Source: Centropus unirufus
Lineage: Eukaryota; Chordata; Aves; Cuculiformes; Centropidae
Length of the DNA stretch: 64,000 nucleotides
Direction of reading: 5' to 3'
Assembly (NCBI GenBank): GCA_013397695.1
Contig: VYZI01000205.1
Span: 796,136-860,135, forward strand
The notes under the pieces were generated by a model. That model was not told the origin of the DNA. It ran no database searches and was given only the letters and a program-made list of their open reading frames with translations. This document shows positions 48,176 through 61,310 of the stretch, one piece after another; position 1 is the first letter of the stretch, and every line of letters begins with the position of its first letter. Both the position numbers and the translations under genes were made by a program.

Positions 48176-49844
48176 ACAAACCCACTGAAATCCATAGCCT
48201 TTACGTGTAGCTGCTGTGAGAAGATAATGGTGCAAGATCTCGGTAGCATTTAAAAAACTATTCTCAAAGGATGTCAGAACTTCAGGATCCTTTTTCTGCT
48301 GTTGATGACATGTCAGCCGTAGCATCTTGCCCTTTTAGTGGTATGTGTTTCCCTTCTAATCCCTGTACCTTTATGTTAGTCTACAAGATTTACAACGTTA
48401 GCAGTGTGAGCCACTGTGTTGTACAGAACCAGGGTCTTCTATTACACCAAATCTCCTTTGGGCTTCCTAAAAGATGTGCCAGGATGCCTCTTGTAGCCTC
48501 CCCTTTACTTTCATAACAAAAAACCTTTGCTTAATTCACAGGGCCCTTTCTTTTCCCAGTAGAGTGAGCTAGAGGTGGAATGGCACCAGTAACACTGAAT
48601 TTCCTGGCTTTTAATAATTTACGTTGCAGGCTTTTATGTTATTTGAACAAAGATTTTTGTGTTGGGATTGATATTTGACCGGAAGGAAAAGCAGGTTTCC
48701 AGTGATGTGTTCTGCAGATGTTTTAGAAGTGTTTTTGTTTTTAAAGGTATAAGAGTAGGTGATTCTAATCAAAATTCAGATTCACTTCTCGGGTTCCTTC
48801 CAGCGAGCACCAGTAATGGGGCGTTCTGTAGTCTGTTGTATTTATACTTCTGAGACATGGCCAGAGGGGACAGAATATTCCTCTGAAAAGGCCACGGGTT
48901 ATTGTACCAGCTGGAGGAGACATTTGGAAGTCACAAAATAACAAGGATACAAATCTTGGTGAAGTCAGAAATGAGCTGCTTGCATTTCAGTTTGATAATG
49001 TAATAATAAATGACCTGCACAGACCCTCAGTACAAGTCCCCCTTGGCTGTGACAGTTGTTGAGTTCACTGATGCAAGAGTGGGCTCCTCATTGCAGTGAC
49101 ACAGCAGCATCTCTTGCAGGGGGATTTAAACCTAGGTGAAGATCTTGGTAGAATCTCAAGTGACCTTTGTGGGCTCAGTGTCTCTCTTGCTCTGGAAATA
49201 CATAACCCTAATTTATGTTGCAATGTACATTGCAGCAGATGTCCCTTCCCTGTGTCATCACGTTAGACACAGCTGATGCTACCCATGTGTTTTCCTTTTC
49301 CTGTAAGTTCATGTGAGCCATAATGTAAGCATGTGGTGGCTCTAGCATCAGAATTAAAATTTAGTGATTTTTAAGTCTCAGCTCTCAAATAAGTTTTATC
49401 CAAGCTTGACTGTATAAAATATTCACTTAAATTGATTCGTTTTGATTGGAAGTGTTGCAGGTATAAAAATGCAAATGTTCCCCCTCATTTCTTCTCTGTG
49501 AAAAATACAAATAGGTGGTGACATAGGAGAACAGGCACAAATGTTGGTCACAGCCAGTTCTGCTTTCCTTCCTCTTTGGTAGTTTTACATCCCTAGGATA
49601 TCACCAAGCACTTGCATATCCCTGGACTTGCTGAAAGGCAGTAACACTGCTCTGTGCCAGATTATTGCTTGTCAAGTACTGCTCTTTCCCATGCTGTGTG
49701 CACGTGTGTGCAGTTGGGGTATGGCCCTGCACAGCTTTCTTACCCTGCTAAAACATAGCCTGATCATGGCTGGCATTTTTCATTTACAATCGGTTGCATT
49801 GTACTTTGTCACTTTCCCTGGAGGGATTATCTTCTAAATGAGTC

Positions 49845-50230
49845 TCTGCAGCACCTCATCAAGTGTCTTTTAGAAACCTAGATGTGTCAATTCTATCCCT
49901 TTTATCATTTGCCACTGTATTATCTTCAAAAAACTGCAGGTAAATTCATAAAGCACAGGGAGATTTGTTTGAATGCCTTAGTCGTCATCTCTAAGCCCTT
50001 GTGTCTGTAAGGAACTTCCCACTACTTCCTGCACAGGCAGTTTTAGTAGTTTTGAAACCACAGAGGTTAAGCTCAGTGGCCTGTGACTCCCTGGATCTTA
50101 TCTCTCTCCTTCTGAAGTGGAATGGCAGTTGTAACTTCCCTGTCATTAGGAAGCTCTCTCCTCTGTTAAACAATTGAAATATCAGCCTGAACCTGTTCCT
50201 GTTCTGTTATTTTCGGGATGTTTTCTGCAA
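49845..50230 (-). mobile_element. Ancient L3/CR1-like LINE relic (reverse-transcriptase region)
   Basis: The + strand shows, in order, CAAGTGTCTTTTAGAAACC, ATCTTCAAAAAACTGCAGG, AAGCTCAGTGGCCTGTGACT, CTCTCCTTCTGAAGTGGAAT and GGCAGTTGTAACTTCCCTG. This is the order of antisense L3/CR1 reverse-transcriptase sequence in reptiles and other amniotes (short poorly conserved stretches in between). It is much older than the CR1 copies elsewhere in the window. Recognised by eye; a profile search would settle it. Confidence 0.6.
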
Positions 50231-51069
50231 GTCTGGGGTCACTTTCATACAGCAATCGAGACAAACTGATGATGAAGGGTCTGTCTTAATGAAATAGCTG
50301 ATTTTATATATAGATATATATAATTTTATCTGATTCGAGGCTAGCGCTAATTACCAAGCAAAATCTGTGCCCTTACTACTAACAAGAAATGTGCTTTGTG
50401 AATGGGAACAGGGAAGTGTTAAGCTGGGTTCCCATTAAGCTGGGGTCAGTTCCCTGACTTTACTTCAAAGACACTCTGGATTTACACTGATGTCAAGGAG
50501 GGAAGATGTTAGTCCCCGAGTTTCTTCTCTTCTTTATAAAGCAAGTAGACTGTGAAACCTTTAAGGAATGGCTTTACAAATGTTTGCATTTTCTTATGCC
50601 TGTGTTATAAAGGAAGCAGGAACCCCTGTAACCTGTGTTGTAGGAAGGATATCCCATGAGAAGGCCACCCTTTTAGGAAATAGCTAGAAGACAATAAAAT
50701 ATGGGGGAGATGAAAGAAATGGGTTTGAAGTGACTGTCCTGTTTTCTTAACCAGTTTTAAGAGATACAGTGGTGGAGGGTAGAGTCTGAACAGTTAAGAC
50801 TTTTGATGCTTTTCTGCTTCCATTTTACTGGCCCAGATTAATGTTTGGCCCTTCTTATTCCTTTTTCCTGGGGTCACTTTCATGATGGTGTGGACATGGT
50901 GGGTCTTGATGTAACCTTTACAGGACAGAGGAAGAAGGGGTACGAGAACTTTTTTTTCAGGGCTGCTGGCTGAGCTACTTGGAGTCCCAGTGAGTGAGTT
51001 TTTTTAATAACTGAAGTTGCTGGGTTTCACTGTTATTGTTGCTTGACATTCGTCTTGAGAATAATTTAA

Positions 51070-51273
<204 letters not shown>

Positions 51274-52551
51274 TAAGGTGCTGTTTGTAAGGAATGTGTC
51301 TGATCCAACAGTGGCCTTTCAGGTTTCTTTATTGGGATTCACTTGTAGTGTCCAGCAGTGCTTATCCTCTTAGCAGTGGGGAGGGCTTACGCTGGGAAAG
51401 CACTTCTAGTCTGTCTTCTGAATTATAGGCTGCTTTTAACATACAAACACATGTGCTGTGATACATGATGGCCTTCCAGAAGCTGTTGAATAGGAAAGTA
51501 GAACTAGAACATAGCTCACTACATGTTATGGCAATTTTTCAATACTATTCTGCCATGATTGTTGGGAAATACCTCAAGAAAGGTTGGAGATACAGATTAC
51601 CCAGATTTTTGTTTCTGATATTCTTAAATTGTTAAAAAAGCTTCTCAGCTGCCACAACTATTTCTGTGGGTTTGAGGTTTGGGTTTTTTTGGTTTTTTTT
51701 TTTCCCCTTAACCTAAGTTTTCCCAAGGTCTTCTCAGTTAGATGAGTGACGGCATGCACTTTGAAAAGTTGCAAGATGAGCAGAAGGTGCCTGACTTGAG
51801 AGATGTTTCTTTCAGTTCCCACTCTTCTCAGTGACTTCTGCCTCTTGGAGTGCTAGGTCCAAGTGTCTCAGTTTGAGTTGACTTAGGAGTTCAAAATAGA
51901 AAGGGCTCATTTCAATTAATGAAGTCATCATAGATTTCATGACACTTGGCAAATTCCTTTTACAGAGCATGAATTATGTGCACTTGTTGGCAGGAAATAT
52001 TTACAACAGTTTACAGTCAAGGTGCAGAGTTCACTTGACCAAGATGCTACTTGGACATGCCCAGTCCTGTGGCTAAAGTAGCAAATCTGCAATGGAAGAA
52101 TGTTATTTTCCCCACTTAGAACTGTCATCAACATTCATAAACTGTGAGGAATTCAAAAGGATGAACAGCAGAAACAAAAAGGATTTTTTTCTCTCACTTT
52201 GGCTTTTTGTAATTGTTGAAGGGCAGTGGCAGCTCTACTTGTTTGTTTAATCTACCTGTGATGCACCAGAAAGCTGGACCTCAAGCAAGGGTGGAATGCT
52301 GGAAACGTTTCTTAAGAACAAATTAAATAACCAAAATGCTCAGATCAGGAAAAAAGAGGGACTTAAGAGATGGAGCCTCTTGAAAAAAGGATGTGTTTAT
52401 GCTCGGTGTGGATGAGGTTCAGGCCGGCGTGTGACCCTTTGTGTGGAGCCTGTGTTTGGGAAGAAGATACTGGTGCTGGTTGCTTCCGAAGGCATAACCA
52501 TGATCTTGGAGCATGCAGGTGGTAGAGAATCTGAGGGGAGTATGTGCTGTA

Positions 52552-52660
52552 TAGAATAATAGAATCATTAAGATTGGAAAAGACCTCCATGATCATCAGG
52601 TCCAACCATCAGCCCAATACACCATGTCTGTTAAGTCCTGTCACAAAGTTCCGTGTCAGT
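52552..52660 (-). mobile_element. CR1 LINE 3' tip
   Basis: Antisense: AGAATAATAGAATCATTAAG, GATTGGAAAAGACCTCCATG, ATCATCAGGTCCAACCATCA, then a CCCAATACACCATG block. It has a different 3'-end group from the other copies in the window, and is very short. Confidence 0.88.
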
Positions 52661-55600
52661 GCTCCTCTTGGAGCCTTTCTATGTGACTTAACATTTCCAA
52701 GTGTAAAACAAACACATGACTGAAAGGTGACAGATTTCTGTACTACCCAGGACACTGGGTACATGGTCCCACAGTCTTCATGCTCCCCTGGAGGTGGGAA
52801 TAAAGGTGTGTGGTGTGAAGCCTGCGGACTCTCTGCCTTCCAATGAACTTGGAGATAGCCCCAGTCAGGAAGTTCTTTGGCCAGAAATCTGGGAAAGAAA
52901 TCTTGAGTATCCTTGGATAGAAGTTAAAGATGAACACTCAACCTCAAATTTCAGCCCCTTACCAGGGAGCTATGTTAATGAGCTGCTCTTTAATCTTACT
53001 GTGTTCCAACTAAAGTGAGTAGCAAAAAACATCTGGGGTGTACCTGGTTAAATTGAGTATTTGAAGAATTCCCTTGTCATGTCTCAAGGCATTTTGGAGT
53101 CTCACCTCAAGAAAGGAAGCAGAGGAGAACTGCAGTTTGGCTAACAACGAACTCAGTAATTGCCTGTTGGTGGGAGCCTCTGTTAATATTCAGGTTTCTC
53201 ATTAAAATGCTGGTTTCTAGGAAGACTTTTCCCAATATGATTGCTCCATGGATTTATCTGCAGTCCAGACACGCAGTTTAATTGGAAACAGTATGGGCTG
53301 CTGCAAACATTCTGTCTTATTTGTAACAGAGCAGGGCCGAGTTGTTTGATAGAATAGATACTGGCAGTCCAACGGCGAATCCTCGGTTTCAGATGGGTGT
53401 CATTATCGGTTTGAACTGCTTGGCGCCAGAAGCCAGGATTTCCTGATGCTTGGAGCTAATGTAAAATGCATTAGTGCTCCGAGGCATGAGCCACGGAATT
53501 GCCAGTCCCATGAGTTTGGAGAGGCAGACCCTCCCTTTTCCCAAGCTTGAATTGGTGTTGGAAGGTAAAACCATACGTGCTAGAGAGCCTAATTAAAAAT
53601 AATAGCAGCAAGTCAAGGCTCTTTTTATGTGTGTTATAGTGTACATTTCATCCATACCAAAACATAATTCTAGGGTATTTTTATGATTACACTTTAAAGC
53701 TAACAAGAACCTTATGTCAAGGATTTATTTTTAACCAGTTCCAGCTTTTAATAAATGAAAATTTTTGTTATAAAAATGGCTCATTTTTCTAGTATTAGTA
53801 TTTGGAAGAGCTTTCAGAAACTTTTTTGGAGAAAGCTGAGTTATGATTTGCATAGACAACCAGTAATCTGTTAATAGTATCATACTGGTGATTTCAGAGG
53901 GGTGGCCTAATAACAAGTAAATGAATGGTTTTGGCCTCTTTGTTACACTATTTTTTTATTGTACATCTATTTGTTCTGCTGGTGTCTTCTGGTTTCAGCC
54001 TTCTATATTAGGCTTTTTAATTCTGTAATAGAAACAGTTGTTTTGGAAGCAATGCGTTGAGTTGGGAAGCAGGCTTTTCTGTCACTTTGGACCACCCTGT
54101 GAAATTTGAGGTAGGTAACAACCATGAGCTGACTTCGTGCTACTCAGCTATGAATCATCTTATCCTTTCTTCTCTTCTCTGCACACCTATGAGGAAGACT
54201 TACGATATGTTAGCTCTTTAATGTCTCTGAAGTTATTTCCTAGCCTCACATTGTGCTCAGACTGGAACAGGACCTGTCCTTGCCCCCAGGAGAGCCTGAC
54301 AAGTCAGCCAGAAAGTTTCACCTTTTCAGTGCCCACGTGTCACTGAGAAGCTGAGCTGCTGTTGAGTCGTGTTGGTGCTCTCAGTGCCTTGCCCGGGCTT
54401 AAGTGTGTTCTGGAAACAGCTCTGTTAGAAGAGGTTTTCAAGGACAGCAACCAAGCTCAAATTGCCTTAAAGGTTTTCCCTGTAGGCGATATTTAATAAT
54501 ACCTACTCAAGGGAGCTCAGTCCCCGCTGGCTGCTGTGGATCAGCGTGTTACACCAATTATACCTCATTGAGCCGACAGTGTAAGCCATACGCTTCCTTG
54601 GTTATAGGATGGTAGCTCTAGCAGAGGTCCAGGGCAGCCTCTGCCACTGCAGCTTCACCATGGTACATTCAGGAAAACCAGAGCAGCATCTCTATCCAGA
54701 TCTGTAGTTGATGAAGTAGCTGAGATACCTATAACCCAGCAGGGATATCACAGCCACCTCCTGTGGAGTCCCCATTCTAGGAGGCACTGGACCTACATAC
54801 ATAGACTTGCTGCACAGCCTTAGGTAGGCAGGGAAGTCCTTTTTTGAAGTCAAGATTAAAACGAGTTTGAAAGAATGAAGGTATTCAGGCACCTGCACCC
54901 ACTGGGTGAGCACAAGGGTGGCGTTTCCCCATAGCTTTTAAGAGGGAAGCATGAGGTAACAGTGTTAGCAGAAAGAACCCTTCACAGGGTTTCTTGGACT
55001 TTCCCTTGAAACCTAGAGTAGGGACTGCTGTCAGACCTGGGAATGTTAGTTGGCGTGATCGACTCCTGTGTCATAAAGTACACAACAACTTTGAAGGGGA
55101 TTGTTGAAGTACCCAGACTTAGATCCAGTTTGTAGAGTTGCCTGTGCTCCAGCTGTTCTGGCTGTGTCCTGAAGTAAGCAAGGATGATCATGCTGAAAAC
55201 AAGGAACAAGAAAGGAGAAGCAGCACAAAAGTGAAGACCTAGAAAGCTGGTGTTTTCCTCATACTGCTGCCTTCACTCAAGGGACCCAGAGCATTCTTGG
55301 AAATAAAACTGCTTTGTTCCTGGCAGCCCAGCTTGTGGGTTCTGCAGCTTTCGGTAACAGGTCTTATTTCTGAACTACATTCTTGGTGGAGTTTTCTAGC
55401 TGCGTGTGATATCTATAAATAGAATTGCTTAAGAATAGAATGTACACAGAAACAGTGATAAAACACATAAACAGCATCTCTTGTGTTCCTCAAAGGGTTG
55501 GAGCAGAATGCAAACAGATCCTAAGGGATGTTTTCCATTCAGCAGAAAATACACTGCTGAGGAGGTTGTTTTGACAGCTTGTATCCAGGTTTTTTCATTG

Positions 55601-57276
55601 GCCAGGAAAAGCCTTTTGTGATTAACTCAGCAGCTTTGAATCATCTGAACTGTCTTTCAGCAGCAGATGGGCATTAGGCATAGGTTTGATATTTTCATCT
55701 GTTATTAAAATCTATATTCAAGGCTCCTGGTTCTGATAATTCTTAATGAAGAATGAAAGCTTTATGATTGCAGCAAACAAAAAATCCCTCACCTGTGGCT
55801 GATGCGATGACAGCTGTGAAGGGAAAAAGAGCAGCTGAAGACATCTTCAAGGAGCTATGGACATTTGTCAGATTTTAATCGCCTTTGAGAGACTTAATTT
55901 CTTTCTGAAGGCACAAACACAATAGTGATAACTAAATATAAGAGAGAGATCCACAGCATTGTTCTTGCCCTTTGGGGAAGAGACCACTTTTTAACCTTCC
56001 CCAGCTGTAACCAGGTAATGGTACCAACTTTAAGTGCAAAACCCAATTTTCTTAATATCTTCATCAGTTCCCGAATCCTCGTTGTCTGCAGCTTTACAGG
56101 GATTAATGGTTTGGAATGTTGGAGCAAGCCAGAATTATTGTTTTGCTTCCCAATGAAGTTTTTTTCCGGCACAGAATCCTTTAACCTTGTTATAAGATGT
56201 AGCAGAGCTGTCATTGCAGTGTTGATCTTCACTAAGGCAGTGGCCTTTTCATGTCTGCTCTTCGCAGCATGTGCAATCAGATCCAAGTTTCTGCCCAGGA
56301 ATCAATGAGGTTTGGCATATTGAACAGAGCCAGTTTTATAGGGTGACTGCCTATCTGTGTCCTTGGTGGAACATCTTGCCTCTTGCCTGGATTTACAGCC
56401 TAAGGCTGTAGCTACATTTTTTCCCTTGCCATGGCAGATCCTTGTGGTGTTTTTTTCAGCCATGTATCTGGAGCCAGGACCTCACAGGCTGGTTGACATA
56501 GACTGCAGTGGAACTGTGCCTGTTGCTGGCAGGTCTAGGCATGCATAACCAAGCTGTTGTGTTTTGAATTGATGGAAACTGCGGTGGCTGGGCTTTGGTA
56601 ACTTAATATGTGTTTCTAAGTCCATATAGTTCCTGGTGGGAGCACAGGGAAGGCTGTTACTGTGATTTAGCTCATCTCCACCTGAGCTACCCACATGGAA
56701 TCTCTGCACATGCTAAAGTCCACACTGAATGGCAGGAGTAGTCATTTCCAACAGGCTTTTTAGCTTGGGTGCTGTGATGAAACTCAGATGTGTATTTTCA
56801 TGGGGGAAAGACCTCAGTCTGTAGCCTTCCATTCCTCTTGGCTCCTGCAGTGTGGTGTGAGCTCCCGGTTGTGTGTCACTGCTGACCAGCTCCTGCTGAG
56901 GGCAGGTACAGGAACTGCATTGGGTGCTGGTAAATAAGCACTTTGTGATTGCTCATCAAAATGTTTGCAAACAGTTGTACCTGTAACTTATGTTTTGAAT
57001 CAGCATTCATAGCTGGCTTCCATAGAGATCCTCACCTTCAATTTGATTTGCTCAAAGCCATCGTATTTTGTACCTCTTGACTACTGAACTAAGGCTTTAA
57101 CCTCTTCTCTGCTTTAGTCTGTAAACCCTGTAGTACATATTGCTGATAGAAGGAGCCTTCCTCCTAAAGAAAGGCTTGGAGGGCTTGGGTTCTCTGCTAT
57201 GGACTATTCTTTATCCAGGTTCTGTTTTCAGTAATGTTTATTTATGAATTTGAACCTTCCCTTCCTGTCCTTTCAG

Positions 57277-57322
57277 CGGCCAAGGGCCATCTCGCAGGCT
57301 GTCTCTGAAGGTGGAAAACTAA
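57277..57322 (+). CDS. KIFAP3: Candidate alternative last coding exon of KIFAP3 (KAP3B-like C-terminus)
   Basis: A strong acceptor (TTCCCTTCCTGTCCTTTCAG) is followed by C, completing the split codon left by exon 19 (AG|C, serine), then 14 codons, GQGPSRRLSLKVEN, and TAA at 57320-57322. The total length would be 772 residues. From memory, mouse KAP3 has two splice forms, KAP3A (793) and KAP3B (772), differing at the C-terminus, so the length agrees exactly. The RRLS motif would suit a basophilic kinase such as PKA (inference). I see no AATAAA within about 1.3 kb; the nearest is at 58665, after a CR1. A weak internal donor (AAG|GTGGAA at 57311) would make it a cassette exon instead. Confidence 0.6.
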
Positions 57323-57420
57323 TACATAAGTCGACAGTAAAAGCAAATTGCCTCAGGCAGCCCTTTACAGCCATCACTGGCAGAAGAAACTTGCTTTCAT
57401 GGTTCCTGGAAAGAGGAGCT

Positions 57421-57455
57421 TAGATAAAAACGTAGATAAAAAACTTAGATAAAAA
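57421..57455. repeat. Short tandem repeat, three TAGATAAAAA units
   Basis: TAGATAAAAA starts at 57421, 57433 and 57446 (period 12-13), about 100 bp downstream of the candidate alternative last exon. Confidence 0.8.
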
Positions 57456-58111
57456 TCTAGCAGAGTGTAAATTATTACTACAATATGATTCTACTTTCAG
57501 ACATTTTACCACACTGATATTTCTTGCAAATCTGAGCATTACTTTTTCTTTATCTCCTTAAATTTTATTTTTAAAAACAAAAACAACAAAGAATTGGTTT
57601 TGCCTTTGCAGTGTGGTCAGCAGGGTTGTACTCAGCTTCTACCATTTGGACACTATTTAATTTGCATTTCCCAAGAGAATTGAATTAGGTTTTATGAGTA
57701 AATTGGGCCTATAACCTCGGAGGCAGGTTTTATTAGTTTATCACACATCAGTATTAGCGAACTGTAAATCTCACTGAAACAAATTTGAAAAAGCCTTACA
57801 GAGAAGCCCAGAGCCAATAGAGTTTCTGGAGACAAATAAGGGGTGTTTGTTTTGCTTGGTTTTTTTAATCCCACAAAAATGTTGTTAGTGGTAGCAGAGC
57901 CATATCTTTTTTTTATCATTCTCTGTTGTCCTGCTGATGTGTTTAGTTTAAAACAAGTTAAACTCAGTCTGACCAGGAGGATTGAGCTCAATTTGTGATG
58001 TGGCTCTGTGTGGCTTGAGATAACGGAGATGAGCACACCTCTCCTTTGGCCAATCCAGCACTTACTGACTCCTCATGTGGAGCAGGCAGGTGAGTTGGTT
58101 TTTTTGTTCAT

Positions 58112-58525
58112 CAAAAGGAAGGGGCTGGAAAATAAGTCTTATGAGGAGTGGCAGAGGGAGATGGGGTTCTTTGGCCTGGAGAAGGGGAGAGTGAGGGTGG
58201 ACCTTATCACTGCCTACATCTGCCTGAAAGGAGGATGTGGAGAGGGGGCTGCAGGTCCCTTCTCCCAAGTGACAGGGGATAGGACGAGGGGCAATGGCCT
58301 CAAGCTGCACCAGGGCAGGGTCAGATTGGACATTGGGAAAAAATTCTACCCTGAAAGAGTCATCGGGCACTGGCAGAGGCTATGCAGGGAGGTGGTAGAG
58401 TCACCATCCCTGGAGGTGTTTAAAAGATGGGTAAATGAGGCCCTCAAGGATGTGGTTTAGTGGTGGACAGATGACAGTTGGACTCAATGATCTCAAAGGT
58501 CTTTTCCAACCTGGTGATTCTGTGG
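58112..58525 (+). mobile_element. CR1 LINE 3' fragment with open RT C-terminal frame
   Basis: Sense CR1. The + frame running to 58460 reads [55 protein letters not shown] and ends SLEVFKRWVNEALKDVV before a stop. The element ends CTTTTCCAACCTGGTGATTC. The CR1-like part begins near 58112; upstream sequence in the same open frame is not CR1. Confidence 0.94.
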
Positions 58526-60792
58526 TGGTATGTCTGGGACTAAGATCTTGTATATAAAAGGCAGTAATGAAGATGGAACTGCTGTCTTTTGGAGGCTTTT
58601 AATCACTGCCTGGGATGAGTTTTTTTAAAATACTTCATTTCTTCAGATCCTGGATCGTGACCCAAATAAAAATTCACCGTATAGTTGTTTTCCTTCATTA
58701 CTGACATGTGGGAGTGGTGCTTCCAGAACACAAGCGCTTCATCACTAAAAGCTTTTGAACATGAGCTTGAATTTCTTCATTCCTAGTTTATAACAATTTG
58801 TTTCTGTTTTCTGATCCAGAGCTATCTTTCCTCTCTCTGTTCAGGAAGTCAGTGTATTCCCTGCTAGCTCTCACTTAATTTGTTTTTTTCCTACTGTCTT
58901 CTCAAAGCCATGTTTATGCAAATATTGCGACCTGATGACATTCAAACCCAGCTTAGATGTCACTACTGTACTTGACCGAACTGTGCTGTTCTAATGTGGA
59001 CGGTTACTGTAGCTTTTTTTGAAAACCAGAGGTCTGATTATCCAAGGTTTTTCTCTGTCACCCATGTTACTTGAGATTTTCGCAGAGTTTTGAGATCTGT
59101 ACATGCTGCACCACTAAGGGGTTGGGTCCCGACACTGCCTGTAGTTTGGGAACATCCCCGTGAGGACAATATTCTTCATGTGCATTGTTCTTTATACCGC
59201 AAGCGTTTAATGTGCTTGGATGTTTATTTATTATCATTTGTTCTTAAACTGCATCAGGAAAAGCTTCCAAACAGTGCTCCTTGTCCACACTTCTCCTGGA
59301 CATGCCGCAGATGCCCATAGTGCAAGACACACAGTCCATGCCCATTGGAGCCGATAGTCAAGAAGGGCAGGGAACCAGGGGCAGGAGAGGAGTAGTTACT
59401 CCTCCAGAGTCAGGTGCCAAAGCAGCCTGGCATGGAGTGGTGCTCTTGCAGTGCCTCAGTGACCAGACCACACCACCTCTCCAAGCTGTGTGGTCTGTAA
59501 TCCTGTAGGATCGTGGGGTACTTGTTTCATTTATTGTTAGTGCTGTTTAATTGCTCTGGACAATTACACTGGTGTGCTAAGAGGTGAAATGGCTTGCTTG
59601 GGAATATTGTAAAGATGCAGATGCCTTTTAGGAAGAGAGCACGGAGGTTTAATGCACTTCAGCTCTTTTGGAGCAGAGGATACTTGGGTCTCTTTTGCTT
59701 GCAGTCACTTCTCTTACATTTTTAGTTCCTTTTTATTTTACTCTATTCCACCTGCAATTGGCCTCATTTAACCGATGTGGCTTAGGTGGCTATTAAGCGT
59801 TTTAAAAGAATACCAAAACTGTGGCAGTTTGCTCAAGTCCTTTGGAATGTCTTCACAAAAAAATCCCCTAAACCCGGGTCTGTCTCTTCTAAAATGTAAC
59901 ATTAATTAATTCCCACGTTCTGTCTGCTGCTCTTAGTCCCTCCAGATGTGCTACTAGGAATAGACTGGCTCCCTGGTTACAAGCCATCTGGGCTCTGTAA
60001 ACTGATTTGCACTTATATTAAACAATAAGTGAACAGAATGCGGAAGAGTTATTAAAGCCAATGGACATTGCTTATAAATCTCAAAGTAAAATATTAAAAC
60101 GTAGTAAAGGGGAATGGAATGTGCAAATGAAGACCTGCTTAGGTTTAATGAGTTTAGCTGTGACCCTCTCGATTTCAACCAAAAGAAAAGAATTTTATTT
60201 TTCTCCTTAAAAAAAAAAAAGAAAATAAAAAGAAACTATAAAACTGCTTACAGAAGTATCTGAGACAAAAACAAGGAAATATAATGTTCTAAACTTGACT
60301 GGTCCAAACCACTCAAGCTGCTGTGACAGCTCATAAAACTGAGAGTAGTTTTTAACTGGACTCTGTTTTACATTGCCAGAGTGAATTTTCCTTGCAGGAA
60401 GTAGCCAGAAGGTTTATTTAGTTTCCAGACTGCTCCTTTGATCTTTCCATTCTGTCACTTCTCAGGTTACATGGCCCTTTTTCACTGCAGTAAATCTGCA
60501 ACAGTTAATGAGAATAAAATTTCCTCCTTCTCACTGAGCGCATGCTGTTAAATGCCAAGCCACAGCCAGCAGCATATTTGCAGAACTCAGCTGCACTGTA
60601 CAAAACCAGCACAATCGGTTTAATCTCGTTGGCTTTGTAATTCCTTTTATTGAGCTTTCCTTTTTTCAAGTGACCTATTTTATCAAGACAAGTTAGTTGC
60701 AAGGCCAGGCCCGGGAGAAAGATTTAAAACTGTAATAAAGTGAAGGGTGTTTTGTATGCTCTGTATAACCAGGCTTGTAGGACTCAAAATTA

Positions 60793-60840
60793 AACCTACA
60801 ATGAGTACGTTTAAAAAGTCCCCTGTATCTATAGGATATT
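60793..60840. repeat. Direct repeat, left copy, flanking a CR1
   Basis: This copy matches 61263-61310 at 40 of 48 positions by eye (shared core GTTTAAAAAGTCCC). It abuts the 3' tail end of the antisense CR1 at 60848. Read as an unusually long target-site duplication or an older tandem duplication. Confidence 0.85.
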
Positions 60841-60847
60841 TCTTATA

Positions 60848-61265
60848 GAATCATCGAATTGCCTTTTTCCCAACCACCAGGTTGGAAAAGACCTCTGAGA
60901 TCATCAAGTACAACCATACCTGTCCGCCACCAAACCAGATCTCTAAGCAACTCATCTCCCCATCTTTTATACACCTCCAGGGATGGAGACTCCACCACCT
61001 TCCTGCACAGCTCCTCCAGTGCCTGATGACCCTTTCAGGGAAAAATATTTTCTTGGTGTCCAATCTGACCCTACCCTGGCACTGCCTGAGGCCATTCCCC
61101 CTTGTCCTATCCCCTGTCACTGGGGAGAAGAGACCAGAACCTACCTCTCCACACCCTCCTTTCAGGCAGTTGTAGGAAGTGATGTGGTCTCCCCTCAGCC
61201 TCATCTCCTCCAGGCTGAACAGCCCCATTTTGCTCAGCCGCTCCTCATGACCCTTGTTCTCCAAC
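60848..61265 (-). mobile_element. CR1 LINE 3' fragment between long direct repeats
   Basis: Antisense CR1 starts at AGAATCATCGAATT, with an odd insert (GCCTTTTTCCCAACCACC) before CAGGTTGGAAAAGACCTC. The - frame reads [35 protein letters not shown] and [20 protein letters not shown], then a frame change near the C-terminus. The 5' truncation point coincides with the start of the right direct repeat. Confidence 0.93.
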
Positions 61266-61310
61266 CTGCAATGAGTAGGTTTAAAAAGTCCCTTATATCC
61301 GTGGGATACT
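61263..61310. repeat. Direct repeat, right copy, flanking a CR1
   Basis: This is the second copy of the 48-bp sequence at 60793-60840, beginning AACCTGCAATGAGTAGG. The first few bases could belong to either the CR1 or the repeat. Confidence 0.85.
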
